The position numbers were made by a program, and so were the translations under genes. The notes below the pieces were generated by a model. It had not been told where the DNA came from. It worked only from the letters and a program-made list of their open reading frames with translations, and made no database searches. A DNA stretch of 64,000 nt from Hyposmocoma kahamanoa (lineage: Eukaryota > Arthropoda > Insecta > Lepidoptera > Cosmopterigidae): the NCBI RefSeq assembly GCF_003589595.1, contig NW_020653200.1, positions 9,895,455-9,959,454 on the forward strand, given 5' to 3'. Position 1 is the stretch's first letter, and each line of letters starts with the position of its first letter. Positions 48,915 to 60,069 of the stretch are shown piece by piece.

Positions 48915-50047
48915 TTACAAATTAGAAATGAACTTTTGGGTCAACATAGATTTGACTTCCAGAACGCTGTCGCAGAATAAATCCATGTTGAGGTCATCAT
49001 TGAGTACGTTTAATAGTGCTAACGTTCTTGGCAAATAACTATTTTTTCTATAATTAGTTCGACTAATTGGAACATGGAGCAACTCCCGCCTACGCAATTT
49101 CCTAACTGGAATTTTAAATTCAACCTTGCTGAGGAGCTCAGGACAATCAATTCTACCTTGTGCTATATTCAATAAATAACAAATATCACACATATTTCTC
49201 CGCAGATGCAATGGTAACAGGTGGAGCTTTACACATCGGTGTACGTAGTCCACTTCAGGTAATTTAAATTTAAAACTTAAAAAGTCTAGTAAATTTAGCT
49301 TGTATTTTTTCAATTTTATTAGAGTAAATTTCATAAAATGGATTCCAAATTTGGGACGCATATTCTAGATGCGAACGGACATACGTACAGTATAAAATTT
49401 TAAGGGTTTTCATCTTCCTAAAACTACCCGAGACTCGGATAACAAATCCTAAGGCTTTATATGCCTTATCACATATGCGAGAAATATGGTCATCAAACAA
49501 TAATTTGTTATCATGTGTCACTCCTAAATCTCTCCCAAGGTTGTTGCCAATAAGACTCAATTTTTTTATTTTGTAAACATGTTTAAAAAATATTTTTCTT
49601 ACGAGTAAAATTGGTATAGAAACATTTAGAAACATTTAAATCCAGTTTATTGGCAGCGCAATATAAGTCCAGCCTCTCCAGATCCTCTTGTAAAAGCATC
49701 GCGTCCGAGATATCATTAACAACTCTGAAAATTTTCATGTCATCAGCAAATAATAGAAATTTTGAATGTAAAAAACACGAACCGACATCATTGATGAATA
49801 TGACAAATAAAAGAGGACCTAATAAAGAACCCTGGGGAACACCGGATGGAATGCTTACCCATGAGGAAGCAAAACCATTAAGTACTACTGACTGGGACCT
49901 AAGTAAAACATATGACGTGAACCATCGGTACAGATCGCCACTTATACCGAGAGATAATAACTTAGACAATAGGATATTATGATCAATACGATCGAATGCT
50001 TTGCTGTAATCCGTATATATGGTATCGACCTGATTACCCGCATCCAT
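48915..50047 (-). pseudogene. LINE polyprotein, RT core and C-terminus (two further frame breaks)
   Basis: Continuation of the same polyprotein after the first frame break. It includes the RT palm motifs DYSKAFDRIDHN, GVPQGSLLGPLLF and FADD (50047-49583), the thumb (LGRDLGVTHDNKLLFDDHI, 49635-49270) and the C-terminal region (49361-48915). Frame changes sit at A6 49585-49590 and A4 49272-49275. Apart from these the residues look intact. Confidence 0.75.
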
Positions 50048-50228
50048 ATTATTGGTAAGGAACTCGTTGAATAAGATTAGATTCGAAACCGTGGATCTAC
50101 CCCTGAGAAAGCCGTGTTGTTGTGATATAAAACTTGACTTAACGGACTCATACAGTTGATTAAAGACTACACGTTCTAATATTTTAGCGAGTAGACATAG
50201 TTTGGATATAGGCCTATAGTTCTCAATA

Positions 50229-51803
50229 TCAGTTCTGGATCCTTTTTTTATGAATGGGTGTAATAAAGGCCGATTTCCACAATAAGGGCATAATACCTTC
50301 TCTGAGCGACCTTTTAAATAAAATGGTCACTGGTGCAGAGAGCTCATGGGCACAATTAATTAAAAACGTAGCGGGTAAGGTGTCAGGACCTGCCGACTTA
50401 TTACGGTCGAGACCTTTAAGAAGTGAGTAAACCTGCGTGCTTGAAACCTCAATTGAGGACAAACCGCATGAGACAGAAGGCATATCGTTGTGTGATGGAG
50501 CACTAGAGGATGAAGAGTTAGGATCCGAGTCCAAGAAAGTAGAACTAAAATAGACGGAGAAAAGTTCACAAATACCCTCACCTGTATCTGCAGAACGATT
50601 TGAATATTTCATAGTAGCCGGGTAGGAACTACTACCTCTCATACGTTTAATGTACGACCAAAATAGTTTCGGATTACTAGTGATTGCAGACTCTATGGTA
50701 CATATATAATTTTTATAGCATTTTTCTTCCACCATCCTAGCCCTATCACGCAACAAATAAAAAGTTAGTTGGTCAGATATATTACCATAAACTTTGAATT
50801 TTTTTAAAAACTTATATTTTTCTTTTATAATTTTTATTAAAGCAGAGTTATACCAAGGAGGATACCTACTGTCCCTAATCTGGCGTTTGGGTACATATTG
50901 TTCACGAAGTTGGTACACAACATCGTAAAAGACTTTAGTGGCATCCTCTACATTGCCTGTGTTTAAAATTAATGACCAATTAGTTTTTGATAGACATTGG
51001 CAAATTTTGTCATAATCACCATGATGATAAGAAAAAATAGTACGTTTTTCGATTGTTAAGGAATCCAATTCAATAAAGGATGGCTGAATTATCAAAGTAG
51101 GATGATATCCGTCCTCCCTTATAAGCGGATCGGGGCACACTGTTACTGAGACATAGTCATTACACAGAACAAGATCTAAAACCCTGTCATACTTATTTTT
51201 ATTATTATTAAATTGTTGTAAATTGCATTCGCTTAAAACATCAATAAAGTCTAAAATGCAAGTATTTGTTACATTTATTGGTTGAAGACCAATCTCGGAG
51301 GGTAACCATAAAATATCACTCATATTAAAGTCACCTACCACGAGAAATTTATCTAATTTGTTACTTTGCATAACATTCAAAAGCTTATTATAAAAGTTAA
51401 TTAATTGAACAAAGAAAGTATTTCCCCCATTTTGTTCGCATAAATATAGCACACACAAATGAAGTTTAGTAATGAGATTACGTCTAGAACTACGAAGAGT
51501 TATGGTTACCCAGATATCCTCGGCACTGGATTGCCAGTCAACGTTATACATCGACAAAAGTTGTCGCTGCACAGCTATCAAAACACCCCCACCCATAGAT
51601 TGACCAGTGAGTGTGTAGTCACGATCTCGCCGAAATACCAGATACCTATCATCGAATAATTCACTATCTGATATACTGTCCACTAACCAGGTCTCAGTCA
51701 GCAAAACAATGTCAAAGTTATTCATAATTAAGTTACGTAAAAAAGTTGTTGTTTTTGTCCTGAGCCCTCTGCAATTCTGATAATAAATTATAGGATTAGC
51801 CAT
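50229..51803 (-). pseudogene. LINE polyprotein, endonuclease and start of RT (frame 1)
   Basis: 524 codons from Met to a frame break. It contains an apurinic-type endonuclease (residues about 1-230: QNCRGLRTK, LLTETWLVDS, VVGDFNMSDILW, YDRVLDLVLCND) and the linker into RT (SAGPDTLPATFL, FITPIHKK). The frame fails at a run of seven T (50243-50249, + strand), where six would keep it open. It supplies target-nicking and the N-terminal part of the RT in this element class. Confidence 0.8.
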
Positions 51804-52255
51804 TGCAAATGATTAAAATAACTTTTAAAATATGAAATAAATATAAAGAAAAATAAGTACCTTCACAATAGGCGAGTCTTGCTCCAAGCTCAAGACGTAT
51901 ACAAAAAATAACATGCCGCAATAAAAATAGAAAATAACGAATAAAATAATTGAACAAAATGAGAGTAGAAAAATAAAACATGCGTATTCCAAACTCACTA
52001 TCGGCGTGAATAGGACGGTCGTTAGCTAATGATCGCGCACAAAAAACATAATGAACAAAAGCGCAACAAAGTTGCAAACAAAAGAATTCCACGAGGCAAC
52101 AAGTGGTTTTAAAACTGTTAAAGTAACTTACTCTTGGTAAATTAAAGTACACAAGTAGTAACTTCATAAAATAGCTATACAGCTTCAGATATACATATAT
52201 TATACAGCTAGATTATAGATTATAGAGCTAGATTATACAGCTTCATAAAATAGCT

Positions 52256-53140
52256 ATATAGCAGTAAAGTACTTGGTTAACTTCTGTGTCTACCAGAAGC
52301 CACAAAACAGAAAATCTCGGTGCCTCAATGTTCTTGAGACACTTGACGTAGATGTCATTACGAACATATAAACAGACTCCGGCACGAGGTAGAAACTTGT
52401 GCTCCAGAGTATACCCGGGGTAGCTGAGGTACGCCGTGTCAGTCGGACATCTGATCTGCGTCTCGGTGAGGAACAGCAGCTGCGGTTTTTTAGTTTCAAG
52501 ATGATGGTGGAGATCGATGAGAGATGGTGGCGAATCGAGATTTGAGTGCAGACCTCGGATGTTGGTGAGGTGCACTTTTCGTGGGAGGACGTGCAACCGC
52601 TGTGTGAATTTTGTCCTTTTCTTGTGTTTCATGATTTAAATTGGGAAAGCGAATGTGCGGGAGGACAGTAGTTGAACGAGGCATTAAGTCATGTCCAACC
52701 AAGCAGCAAGCTCACACAACCACAATGCCCGAATCCCCCGGAGATGGCCACCTCGTCCTTCCCTCCGGTCGCCAACCGGCAAGGTGGAGCATTCCGGGAT
52801 TTTTGTTAGGTGGCGGGGTAGCCTTTCCCGATACTTGGCCCCCCAACTTACCACGGTCAGCCAGCGGTGCACCATGCGTCAGATCCCGCTAGCCTCCAGA
52901 ACAGAGTGCTCATTGTGGCAGTACAAGCAGCTACTACTTGTCGTTAGACGCAATGCAACTGATCAAACCCGACCTCCTACCAACTCCCGAACAAGAGCCG
53001 GAACACGGATTAAGCATTTGGCGACTCAACTACGTCGGGAGGATGGTTACCAGGCACGGCCGAAGCCTACCACCGATAGTTGTTGCTCTTTAGCACCCAG
53101 GGGTCACATGTAGGTCTCGAGGGTAAACCTACGGAAGCGA
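52256..53140 (-). mobile_element. 5' part of the Jockey-type LINE
   Basis: Contains the start of the host LINE endonuclease ORF (52632 down to 52256). Above it lies a GC-rich leader with a - strand ORF (52684-52875) of the type seen in the gag-side region of Jockey elements, without a clear CCHC motif. The sequence becomes ordinary AT-rich DNA after about 53140. Long + strand ORFs (52641-53113) are shadows. Confidence 0.55.
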
Positions 53141-53404
53141 GCAACATCAATCTCCAAATTTTTAAAATTTTGCAATAAATAAGTAATTTTCGTTTAAATT
53201 CATGAATTCAAGGATGCCCCAGGCATGAGGCAGCTTTGAACATTTGAGTCCCTTCATATAAATGGGAATTCTGACACAATTATAAACTTTTTTATCGCGC
53301 TTATTATAAATGACAATAGCCATATAATAGGTCTAACTACTGCAACAAATAAAACAAATAATTAATAACGATTTAGTTCTATTTTTTTATAAATTGTAAG
53401 TGCA

Positions 53405-53745
53405 CATCTGTCCTCAATTTTACCTGATGGAAAGTGACGATGAGGTCGACGATGGATCATACACACCTAAATAATGCCTATACACTCTCGTCTTGAAAAG
53501 GCCCAAGTTATAACGTTCAGGGGTTCAACAAGTCTGCAGGCAGGGATTTCCACTCCATAGCCGTTCGCCATATAAATGTGGAAAGCATAACGCTTCGTGC
53601 GAATTTTTGGAATATCCACAACATAGGGGTGGAACCCAAGCCTACGCCTAGTTCCCCGGTGATGGAAAGAGGAAGGCGGAATTAAATCGTGTAATTCCAT
53701 CGTACACTCTCTGTGACATATCCTGTAAAATATATATTTTATAAC
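53405..53745 (-). repeat. Degenerate LINE-derived repeat
   Basis: A GC-richer block. Phrases such as GATTTCCACTCCATAGCCG, GCATAACGCTTCGTGCGAA and CCCCGGTGATGGAAAGAGG are of a type I remember from repeated retroelement sequences in moth and butterfly genomes. The 93-codon ORF (53467-53748, -) is a remnant without a clear domain. The assignment rests on recollection, not on a search. Confidence 0.4.
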
Positions 53746-53999
53746 CAAATATGCAAAAAATGTTCTAATGTGCCTCCTTTTGCCCTATTCATTATAAAAG
53801 TAATAAAATAAATGCGATCATATTAAAGAAAACAAACATAACACAATTGTAAGTCAATAACAAATCAAGAAATATTTTATTATTAGGTAGAATAATTATA
53901 TAATTATTAATACGTGTGGCGCACTATAAGTTTCCGAAATGAGTAAGAAAAACAGTTACAGTAGTAAATGGTCAGAATTTATTGTTTCTCAAAATATTC

Positions 54000-54213
54000 T
54001 CCGTTAGCGTTAATGTACTTTTTCATACGCATGGATCATTTTGAAAACATTTATGCCACTCCTCCATGACAATTTCTTAAACATATTTTTCATACTCTTC
54101 GACGGCCTCTTCAGGTGATGAAAATCGTAACCGCGTAAGTGATTCTTAATTTTTGGAATTAAATAAAAGTCACAAGGTGCCAGGTCGGGACTGTACGCGG
54201 AATGGCTCATAGG
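54000..54213 (-). pseudogene. mariner transposase C-terminal fragment
   Basis: The - strand frame reads SAYSPDLAPCDFYLIPKIKN, the conserved last catalytic region of mariner transposases (YSPDLAPxD), then a degenerate tail. The rest of the element is absent. It abuts copia sequence at about 54213. Confidence 0.8.
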
Positions 54214-54494
54214 TAAGGTAATGTCTTAGTGCGCTTGTGGTGCACAGGGTACTCTGTAATGGCTATAGCAAATTGATTATCACTGAAGATGGTGATGCAC
54301 TGTTCCTCAGTGCAGGTGATCTCTGCTATAAGTCTTCTAATGAATACTGCCTCCCTCGTTGTTTCTGATAGGGCCACCTATTCCGCTTCAGCTGTTGAAA
54401 GCGCTATTGTCCGCTGTTTTATGCTCTACCGCCAGCATGCAGCTCCATCTTGAGCCGTAAAAACGTAACCAGACCAGGATTTCCGATCCATATC

Positions 54495-54594
54495 NNNNNN
54501 NNNNNNNNNNNNNNNNNNNNNNNNNNNNNNNNNNNNNNNNNNNNNNNNNNNNNNNNNNNNNNNNNNNNNNNNNNNNNNNNNNNNNNNNNNNNNN
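54495..54594. other. Assembly gap (100 N)
   Basis: Exactly 100 N, the usual placeholder for a gap of unknown size, within copia sequence. Confidence 0.99.
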
Positions 54595-54688
54595 ACAAGA
54601 TTTTCGGAACTGAAGTTTTTAGAATGCTTTATTCCATAGGATTTTTTCCTTTGAAGATATCTTAGAACTCTTTTTACCGCTATCCAAT

Positions 54689-55000
54689 GTTTAGTGAACA
54701 CAGACAGGTACATTAAGGATCCGATCAAGTTTTGGTATGGAATACTTTCATTTGTTTTCCTCAGAATTTCCTTCTTTGGACGAATGAGAGCCGGCATAGT
54801 GACACTCAATTTGCAATTGAGTGCACCTGTTTGCTTGTTTGCTGTGTGTTTGTTTAGTGAACACAGACAGGTACATTAAGGATCCGATAAAGTTTTGGTA
54901 TGGAATACTTTCATTTGTTTTCCTCAGAATTTCCTTCTTTGGACGAATGAGAGCCGGCATAGTGACACACAATTTGCAATTGAGTGCACCTGTTTGCTTG
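54689..55000 (+). repeat. Direct duplication, period 163 bp, within copia fragment
   Basis: The segment from TTTAGTGAACACAGACAGG to GCACCTGTTTGCTTG at 54689-54837 recurs at 54852-55000 with two or three differences. It lies beside the assembly gap. Confidence 0.85.
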
Positions 55001-55080
55001 TAGTACTACCCCCTCAAAAAGTGGCAGAAAGTTTTGTTCGACAAATATCGCTAATAGCGCCTCCCGTTCTATATGCTCTA

Positions 55081-56770
55081 ACACCGCGTTTACACTATCG
55101 TCGATTGTTTCGACGAATGTATCGTCGAAACAATCGTGTCGAAAGGTTGAAACGCGTTCACACATTCGTGCGATAGGCGATGCGATGCACGACACGGATG
55201 TGTAAATGTTCACTTCCCTATTCGCGTCGTGCATCGCATCGCCACTCGTGCGATCGCGTCGTCGTGAGCAGTATTTCGAGCACGAGTCAAAGGACACGAG
55301 TTTTTTTAAAGATGTGCTTTTTTTGAGAGAAAAGTATACAAACTACAATCAATGGTAATTATTGGTATTTTGGTATTTCGTGGCATGTTATTTTGGTAAA
55401 TATTCATACAATGCATTTTCATTAAAATGTATACAACAAAAGGTTATTGTAAAGTCTCGGACAACACTCAAACGGGGTATATATCACGGCCTTGTATATT
55501 AAACTGGACCGCGCACTAAGTTAATAAAACGAGCCGAGTGAGAGGCTTCAAAATAATAATGCGTTTCTTTCATTCATGTTTCAGCCGGCTAAAAAATAAA
55601 AAGTTAAAAACAATTAACTTTTTATTTTTTACAGAAAATGTGGTCGCTTGTGTTTGACCAAAACTACTAATATTATTTCATAATTCAAATTAGTATACTT
55701 ATTTGATATGCTATTTCATAATAGAAGGTTTCATTGTTGATATATATATTTTTTGTATTATTACAGTAAAAGCATGTTACCTTTATGCTAATTTTATTTA
55801 ACCAAAATTAAAAAAGTTAATACACTACACACTACCTAAGATGATTTTATTTAGCCTTAGCAACTTGTTAGACAAGGACAGACCACTACTTCGAGCTTTA
55901 TTTTCGTTTTTTTCCTATTTTGTACTTTTCTTACTAAAAGAGCTAAAAGATTTAACTATCAAATATTTTGTTTTGTATCTAATAATTTCGTAAATCTAAA
56001 AACTGGCTACAGTGGCAACACTGCGAATAACTGTTTATAATGCATTGGCTCAGACAACAATGTTATTGAAATTTAGATTATTATTTATCTATTTAACATT
56101 ATTTTCAGCTATTACCATTTCATTTCCATTTCATAATTTCCATTCTTCATTGTTTAGATTTACCTATAATATACTACCTACCCTATCTTGTTAATCATCG
56201 TACCAAAATTCCGTTTGCTTTTATTTTTATTCCGCGATTTCCTTTCCCCGTTTTTAAATTCCTATTAATGTCCAAAACCCCACATTAAAGTTCCACAACA
56301 ATAATAACTGCGACGACAATGATATCAATCGAAATTGCATATGGCCAAAGGCTGGACGCCATAGTACCAGGAAATAAGAAAAAAAGTAACTTCGCGTGGC
56401 CACTCGTATTTAACTTCGCGACGCTACTTGTGCCTAACTTCGCGATAGCGAAGTGACCGTTTACACATGCGTGTCGTGTATCGCAACGCTATTCGAATCG
56501 CCTATTGCACGAATGTGAGAACGCGGCATGACTTGTACTCGAAATACCCTCACGACGCGATCGCACGAGTGGCGATGTGAGGCGCGACGCAAATAGCGAA
56601 ATGACCGTTCACACATGCGTGTCGTGCATCGCATCGCTATTCGCACCGCCTATCGCAAGAATGTGTGAACGCGTTTCAACCACTCGACACGAATGTTTCG
56701 TCGATCGTTTCGTCGATTGTTTCGACGAAACATTCGTGTATAGCCAGCACGATAGTGCAAACGCGGTGTA
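55081..56770. mobile_element. Foldback-type element with long CpG-rich inverted arms
   Basis: The left arm starts ACACCGCGTTTACACTATCG and the right arm ends CGATAGTGCAAACGCGGTGT. The arms pair, with mismatches, over more than 200 bp (about 55081-55300 against about 56530-56770). Both are CpG-rich; the 1.1 kb centre is AT-rich and has no ORF of note. The left arm contains its own perfect stem (CGATTGTTTCGACGA at 55102-55116, complement at 55122-55136). A third partial copy of arm sequence lies at 56455-56530, and a 17-bp hairpin at 55591-55630. No clear target duplication was seen, so the superfamily is open. Confidence 0.7.
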
Positions 56771-57192
56771 TGGATTAGATCAAAGACAATATTTTTTATT
56801 TTATACACATTATTTTAAAAACTGATGATACAAAAATGGAGTGATCATTATTAATTTTCAATTTCATCGTGTTACATAATTTCATATTTAACACTTCTAC
56901 AAGATTATTATTATTGGAGATTTCGATTTCGATTCGGTTACCTGTATTTTACAATTCGATTAACACAAATGTTTTGTAAAATCGATCGATTACACAACAT
57001 CACGTTTTAATGTATCTATGGTTTATTCATCCCGGTCCGGTTGGCAAGACAGAGTAAAAGAAACGCGCAGACATTTGCACTCCATACATTTTCATATATT
57101 TGTCATTGTGTGGTGGGGCTAAAAATAAAAAGAAATTATTTTGTCTACAATTTTCGACGATTTGGATAAAAAGAGAAAACATCGTAATAAAA
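56771..57192 (+). promoter_or_regulatory. Upstream region and 5' UTR of SGT
   Basis: About 420 bp between the foldback element and the SGT start codon. A GC-richer patch (CCGGTCCGGTTGGC) lies at 57031-57045 and is a candidate promoter core. No TATA box at a convincing position. The foldback element therefore ends very close to the promoter. Confidence 0.3.
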
Positions 57193-58062
57193 ATGTCCGA
57201 CGTTAAAATCGTTGCAGCAAGCATAGTAAATTTCTTGAAAAAACAACTTGAAAGTGACACCCTCAGTGTAGACTCGCGTGAAAGCGTTGAGGTTGGCATT
57301 CAATGTATCGAAACAGCATTTGAATTGGGACCAGAAGATGTAACTAAAGGTCTAGATTTGGAGCAATTAGTAAGACAACAACGTGGCCGCACCGAACAAA
57401 CTCCAGATTGCGCGGAGGCCGAAAAATTGAAGAACGAAGGAAATGAGTTAATGAAAGCTGAACGCCACCGGGAAGCGCTTGAAAAGTATACACGCGCTAT
57501 CGAATTGGTCCCAACTAACGCTGTGTATTTTTGCAACAGAGCCGCCGCACATTTCAAGCTCGGCGAGCATGAGGCCGCTATCGCAGACTGCACAGCCGCG
57601 TTAGCTTTACAGCCAGACTATGGCAAGGCACATGGAAGGCTTGGACTGGCACTTACGGCATTGGACAGACACCGTGAAGCACGAGCGGCTTACGCTAGAG
57701 CTGTGCAACTAGAGCCTGACAATGAGTCTTACAAGCAAAACCTACGTCTCACAGATGAACGGCTGGCACAACATGGAGAGCCAGGACCTTTAGATCTAGG
57801 TGGCCTACTACATAATCCTGCATTGTTAAATATGGCAACAGAGATGCTTGCTGATCCCAATATGCAAAACTTAATCTCTGGTCTAATGAGTAACACATCG
57901 GCAAACACTGGCAATGGCGCTGGTGCTGGGGGTATGAGTGCACTGCTAGAAGCTGGGCAGGCTCTAGCTCAGCACATGCAAGCTGCCAATCCTGATTTGG
58001 TGGAACAATTGCGAAGGCAAATACGTCCTCCTGGCCCAGGTGGCAACAATGCACCACAATAG
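57193..58062 (+). CDS. Sgt: Small glutamine-rich TPR co-chaperone (SGT/SGTA)
   Basis: 289 residues in one exon. Cytosolic co-chaperone that binds Hsp70/Hsp90 tails and hands tail-anchored and mislocalised membrane proteins to the BAG6/GET pathway (known for the family). Residues 1-65 fit the N-terminal dimerisation domain (VAASIVNFLKKQLES, VEVGIQCIETAFEL). Residues about 75-195 hold three TPRs (AEKLKNEGNELMKAERHREA, YFCNRAAAHFKLGEHEAAI, KAHGRLGLALTALDRHREA) with the conserved Asn and Lys/Arg positions of a dicarboxylate clamp. The C-terminus has NPALLNMATEMLADPNMQNL and a Gly/Ala/Gln-rich tail. I chose the ATG at 57193 because it aligns with the family start; an in-frame ATG at 57100 would add 31 unrelated residues. 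Poly(A) signal AATAAA at 58697-58702. No introns in the coding part. Confidence 0.95.
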   Translation: MSDVKIVAASIVNFLKKQLESDTLSVDSRESVEVGIQCIETAFELGPEDVTKGLDLEQLVRQQRGRTEQTPDCAEAEKLKNEGNELMKAERHREALEKYTRAIELVPTNAVYFCNRAAAHFKLGEHEAAIADCTAALALQPDYGKAHGRLGLALTALDRHREARAAYARAVQLEPDNESYKQNLRLTDERLAQHGEPGPLDLGGLLHNPALLNMATEMLADPNMQNLISGLMSNTSANTGNGAGAGGMSALLEAGQALAQHMQAANPDLVEQLRRQIRPPGPGGNNAPQ

Positions 58063-58702
58063 TAGCGTGGTGTGCCGGTTGCCACAATAATAGCATAGGG
58101 TGCCGGTTGCCACATGTCCCATTATAGTTCTTTACATCAAAATATTTATTACAGGGTGCATTATTTCCTTGTAGCATTGACAATGTGTCCATCCCATAAA
58201 TAATCTAAGATATAAAGTATTATTATAACCCATTTTTGCATTTGGAATTTATTTTGCTTTTTCTTTACTATGTTTAGGTTCAAATATTTCTTTACATTTT
58301 CTTTGTAATTACTTTCATCATTATCACTGATTTTAAAAAACCATAACCAAAGCATGGCGAACTGGCAAATTTCTTTGAATAGCAAAAAATAGTGTAAAAG
58401 GGAATCAATTTAGTATGGTCTGTTCTTATTATATCAATAGCTTACTCTGTACTGCTTGCATAGTATGGTCTATGCTAGGTATGGACTTTCTCAGTTTTTC
58501 TATATTAGTCAAGTTCCTAAAAATTTATGTGGTGTCTCATCTCTCACGTTTTTGTTATTATATAGGGACTAGTAATGTTAAAATATTGCAAAGTCTAAAA
58601 ATTTAAATTTAACTACAAATGTTGTTGTCTACATGATGTTGCAAAGTGCAGAACATATAAAAATGTATTTATAAGTACATTGAGAAATAGGTTTAAAATA
58701 AA
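58063..58702 (+). other. Probable SGT 3' UTR
   Basis: Follows the TAG of SGT and ends at AATAAA 58697-58702. It contains a near-duplicate of about 25 bp just after the stop (GTGCCGGTTGCCACA twice, 58072-58112). The - strand ORFs here (57749-58192, 58161-58385) are shadows or chance. Confidence 0.5.
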
Positions 58703-60065
58703 TATATGCAAAAATGGTTTCTTAACTATTTATTACACTCTATTGTATAATTTATGTATGTAATCTTTATGTACACTCAGTAGCAAATGTAAAAACTTGT
58801 AAAGTGCCTTGATCAAAGATGGCGACTCTTATTCAATGTCTTTAATCAGTACTGTTATACCAGGAATTTACAAATAGTCTAACCAGATTACATTGATGAA
58901 CAAGGCACTAAATTCCTTTCAAAAGACTAACATTCTGTATATACAGAGTTAGTTTACAATTTAATTATAGTTTCATAGATTTAAATTTCTTAACTTTAAA
59001 TGTTCTACCCATTGTGTGGTATTAAGTCTGCTATTGAATTAACGTGAGTCCTAAATACTCTTTACAAAAGTAGCAAAACAGTGTATCATTTAAATGCAAT
59101 ATTCGTCACACGCTTACAAAATGTTTTAAGTCTTGGTAATTTACCTGCAGTACATTATTTTGTACACAAATGCAAAATGTTAAAAAATTTGCCAAGCTAT
59201 AATTTCAACAATGGGGAAACTTATAATTAGTAGCCAGATTTTACTAATAGGAACAAATAATTGAATATTTTACTGTACAATAATTACAAAAATAGCATGT
59301 AATAATATAATGAATTTAACCAGATAACATGCTATTATTGCCAATAACACTGATATAGTTAAAATCTCAAAGCACCAAACAATTTAACTCCAAATAAATA
59401 ATGTATTACAATCTAAGAGAGTGCCTTCAAACCTAAGCTATAAATAAATTGAAAAGTATTAACAGTGTTTGTAATTACAACTGTTACAATTCATCAATTC
59501 ATTCCTAATGGCAAACTTAAGTTATGATGCTGTGGATTATTGTGTCAGTGGACATAAAATCCAGTTGAACAAAGCTGGATGCTAATAATAATATAGACTG
59601 AAAAAATGATTATTTATTTATATTATATATATATATTAGACAAGAATTGCTATTAACCTCCTAACTTAGGTTTTAGGGCACCAATACTCTGAATCTAACT
59701 TAAAGTTACATGTTCATAATTATGTATATGAAAAACAAGGAAATAAATTATATATTTGATTTAGTTATAAGCATTTTAATGATTGTACAAAGAAAAATAA
59801 TTGTTATATTAGGTCCTTATCTATGAAATTGCCAATTGCAAGAACTGGGAAGTTTAAAGTTTGATATATTTCATTTTACTTAGATTTTCAAATTAAAATT
59901 GTAGTTATAATGTAGCTATGATATTTCTTATTAAAAATTAGTTATTCATTTGTTTTTCGAACATTCGATTTTTGTTTGATTATTTATTTCTGTGACTTAT
60001 TTCTGTGTTCTGCACAGACGGTAAGCAATATCAACAATATGTATGAACGAGATAGCGCAAGTAAG
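58703..60065. other. No gene seen
   Basis: AT-rich DNA between SGT and a mariner remnant, with a TA microsatellite near 59620-59640. Confidence 0.45.
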
Positions 60066-60069
60066 CGCA

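Larger units (their letters stand above)
48723..52255 (-). mobile_element. LINE inserted in the Jockey endonuclease region, nearly intact
   Basis: A non-LTR retrotransposon on the - strand. Its 3' end is an AAAAT repeat (48726-48760 as read on +). Its coding part (51803 to 48915) has an N-terminal endonuclease (start MANPIIYYQNCRGLRTK, FDIVLLTETWL, VVGDFN) followed by RT with DYSKAFDRIDHN, SGVPQGSLLGPLLF and the catalytic LFADDMKIF. About 450 bp of 5' leader precede the Met. It joins host sequence near 48722 and 52255; the host frame reads YCYI on one side and YRSHSED on the other. The frame is broken at three places only, all in homopolymers. The family is Jockey/CR1-like, not resolved further. 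Confidence 0.85.
44380..53140 (-). mobile_element. Jockey-type LINE (host of the nest), dead, interrupted twice
   Basis: Pieces of one Jockey-clade element run in order on the - strand. The leader/ORF1-side region is about 52640-53140. The N-terminal endonuclease (LNIRGLHSNL-like start, LLFLTETQIRCP, YPGYTLEHKFLPRAGVCLYV) is at 52256-52632. The rest of the endonuclease (ILGDFNAHHQGWL) is at 48240-48720. The start of RT (VPKKGSRANPVNYRSISV) is at about 47513-47640, the YADD motif of RT is near 44960-45000, and the post-catalytic part (LGILSKVRRYFTPGQLLRLYQAQVRS) is at 44521-44844. Interruptions are 48723-52255 and 45187-47510. The RT part also has an internal deletion after DRQYGF and many frame breaks. 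Left end about 44380; no tail was seen. Confidence 0.75.
54216..55002 (-). pseudogene. Ty1/copia retrotransposon fragment (RT end and RNase H)
   Basis: On the - strand the frame reads SIPYQNLIGSLMYLSVFTK, then AVKRVLRYLQRKKSYGI, and beyond the gap DMDRKSWSGYVF and LSTAEAE (with a stop where Tyr is usual). These are the end of the copia RT and the RNase H domain. The RPD-containing segment that normally follows YLSV is missing. A 163-bp-period duplication affects the right part and a gap of 100 N splits it. Clearly dead. Confidence 0.75.

Noticed and set aside
52641..53113. + strand ORFs of 83 and 140 codons, Arg/Ser/Pro-rich
   Set aside because: They are antisense to the GC-rich 5' part of the Jockey element and have no domain.
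57100..57192. In-frame upstream ATG giving SGT a 31-residue N-terminal extension
   Set aside because: The extension is Lys/Phe/Ile-rich translated UTR and the family begins at the MSDVK-like start; 57193 also has a better start context (AAAATGTC).
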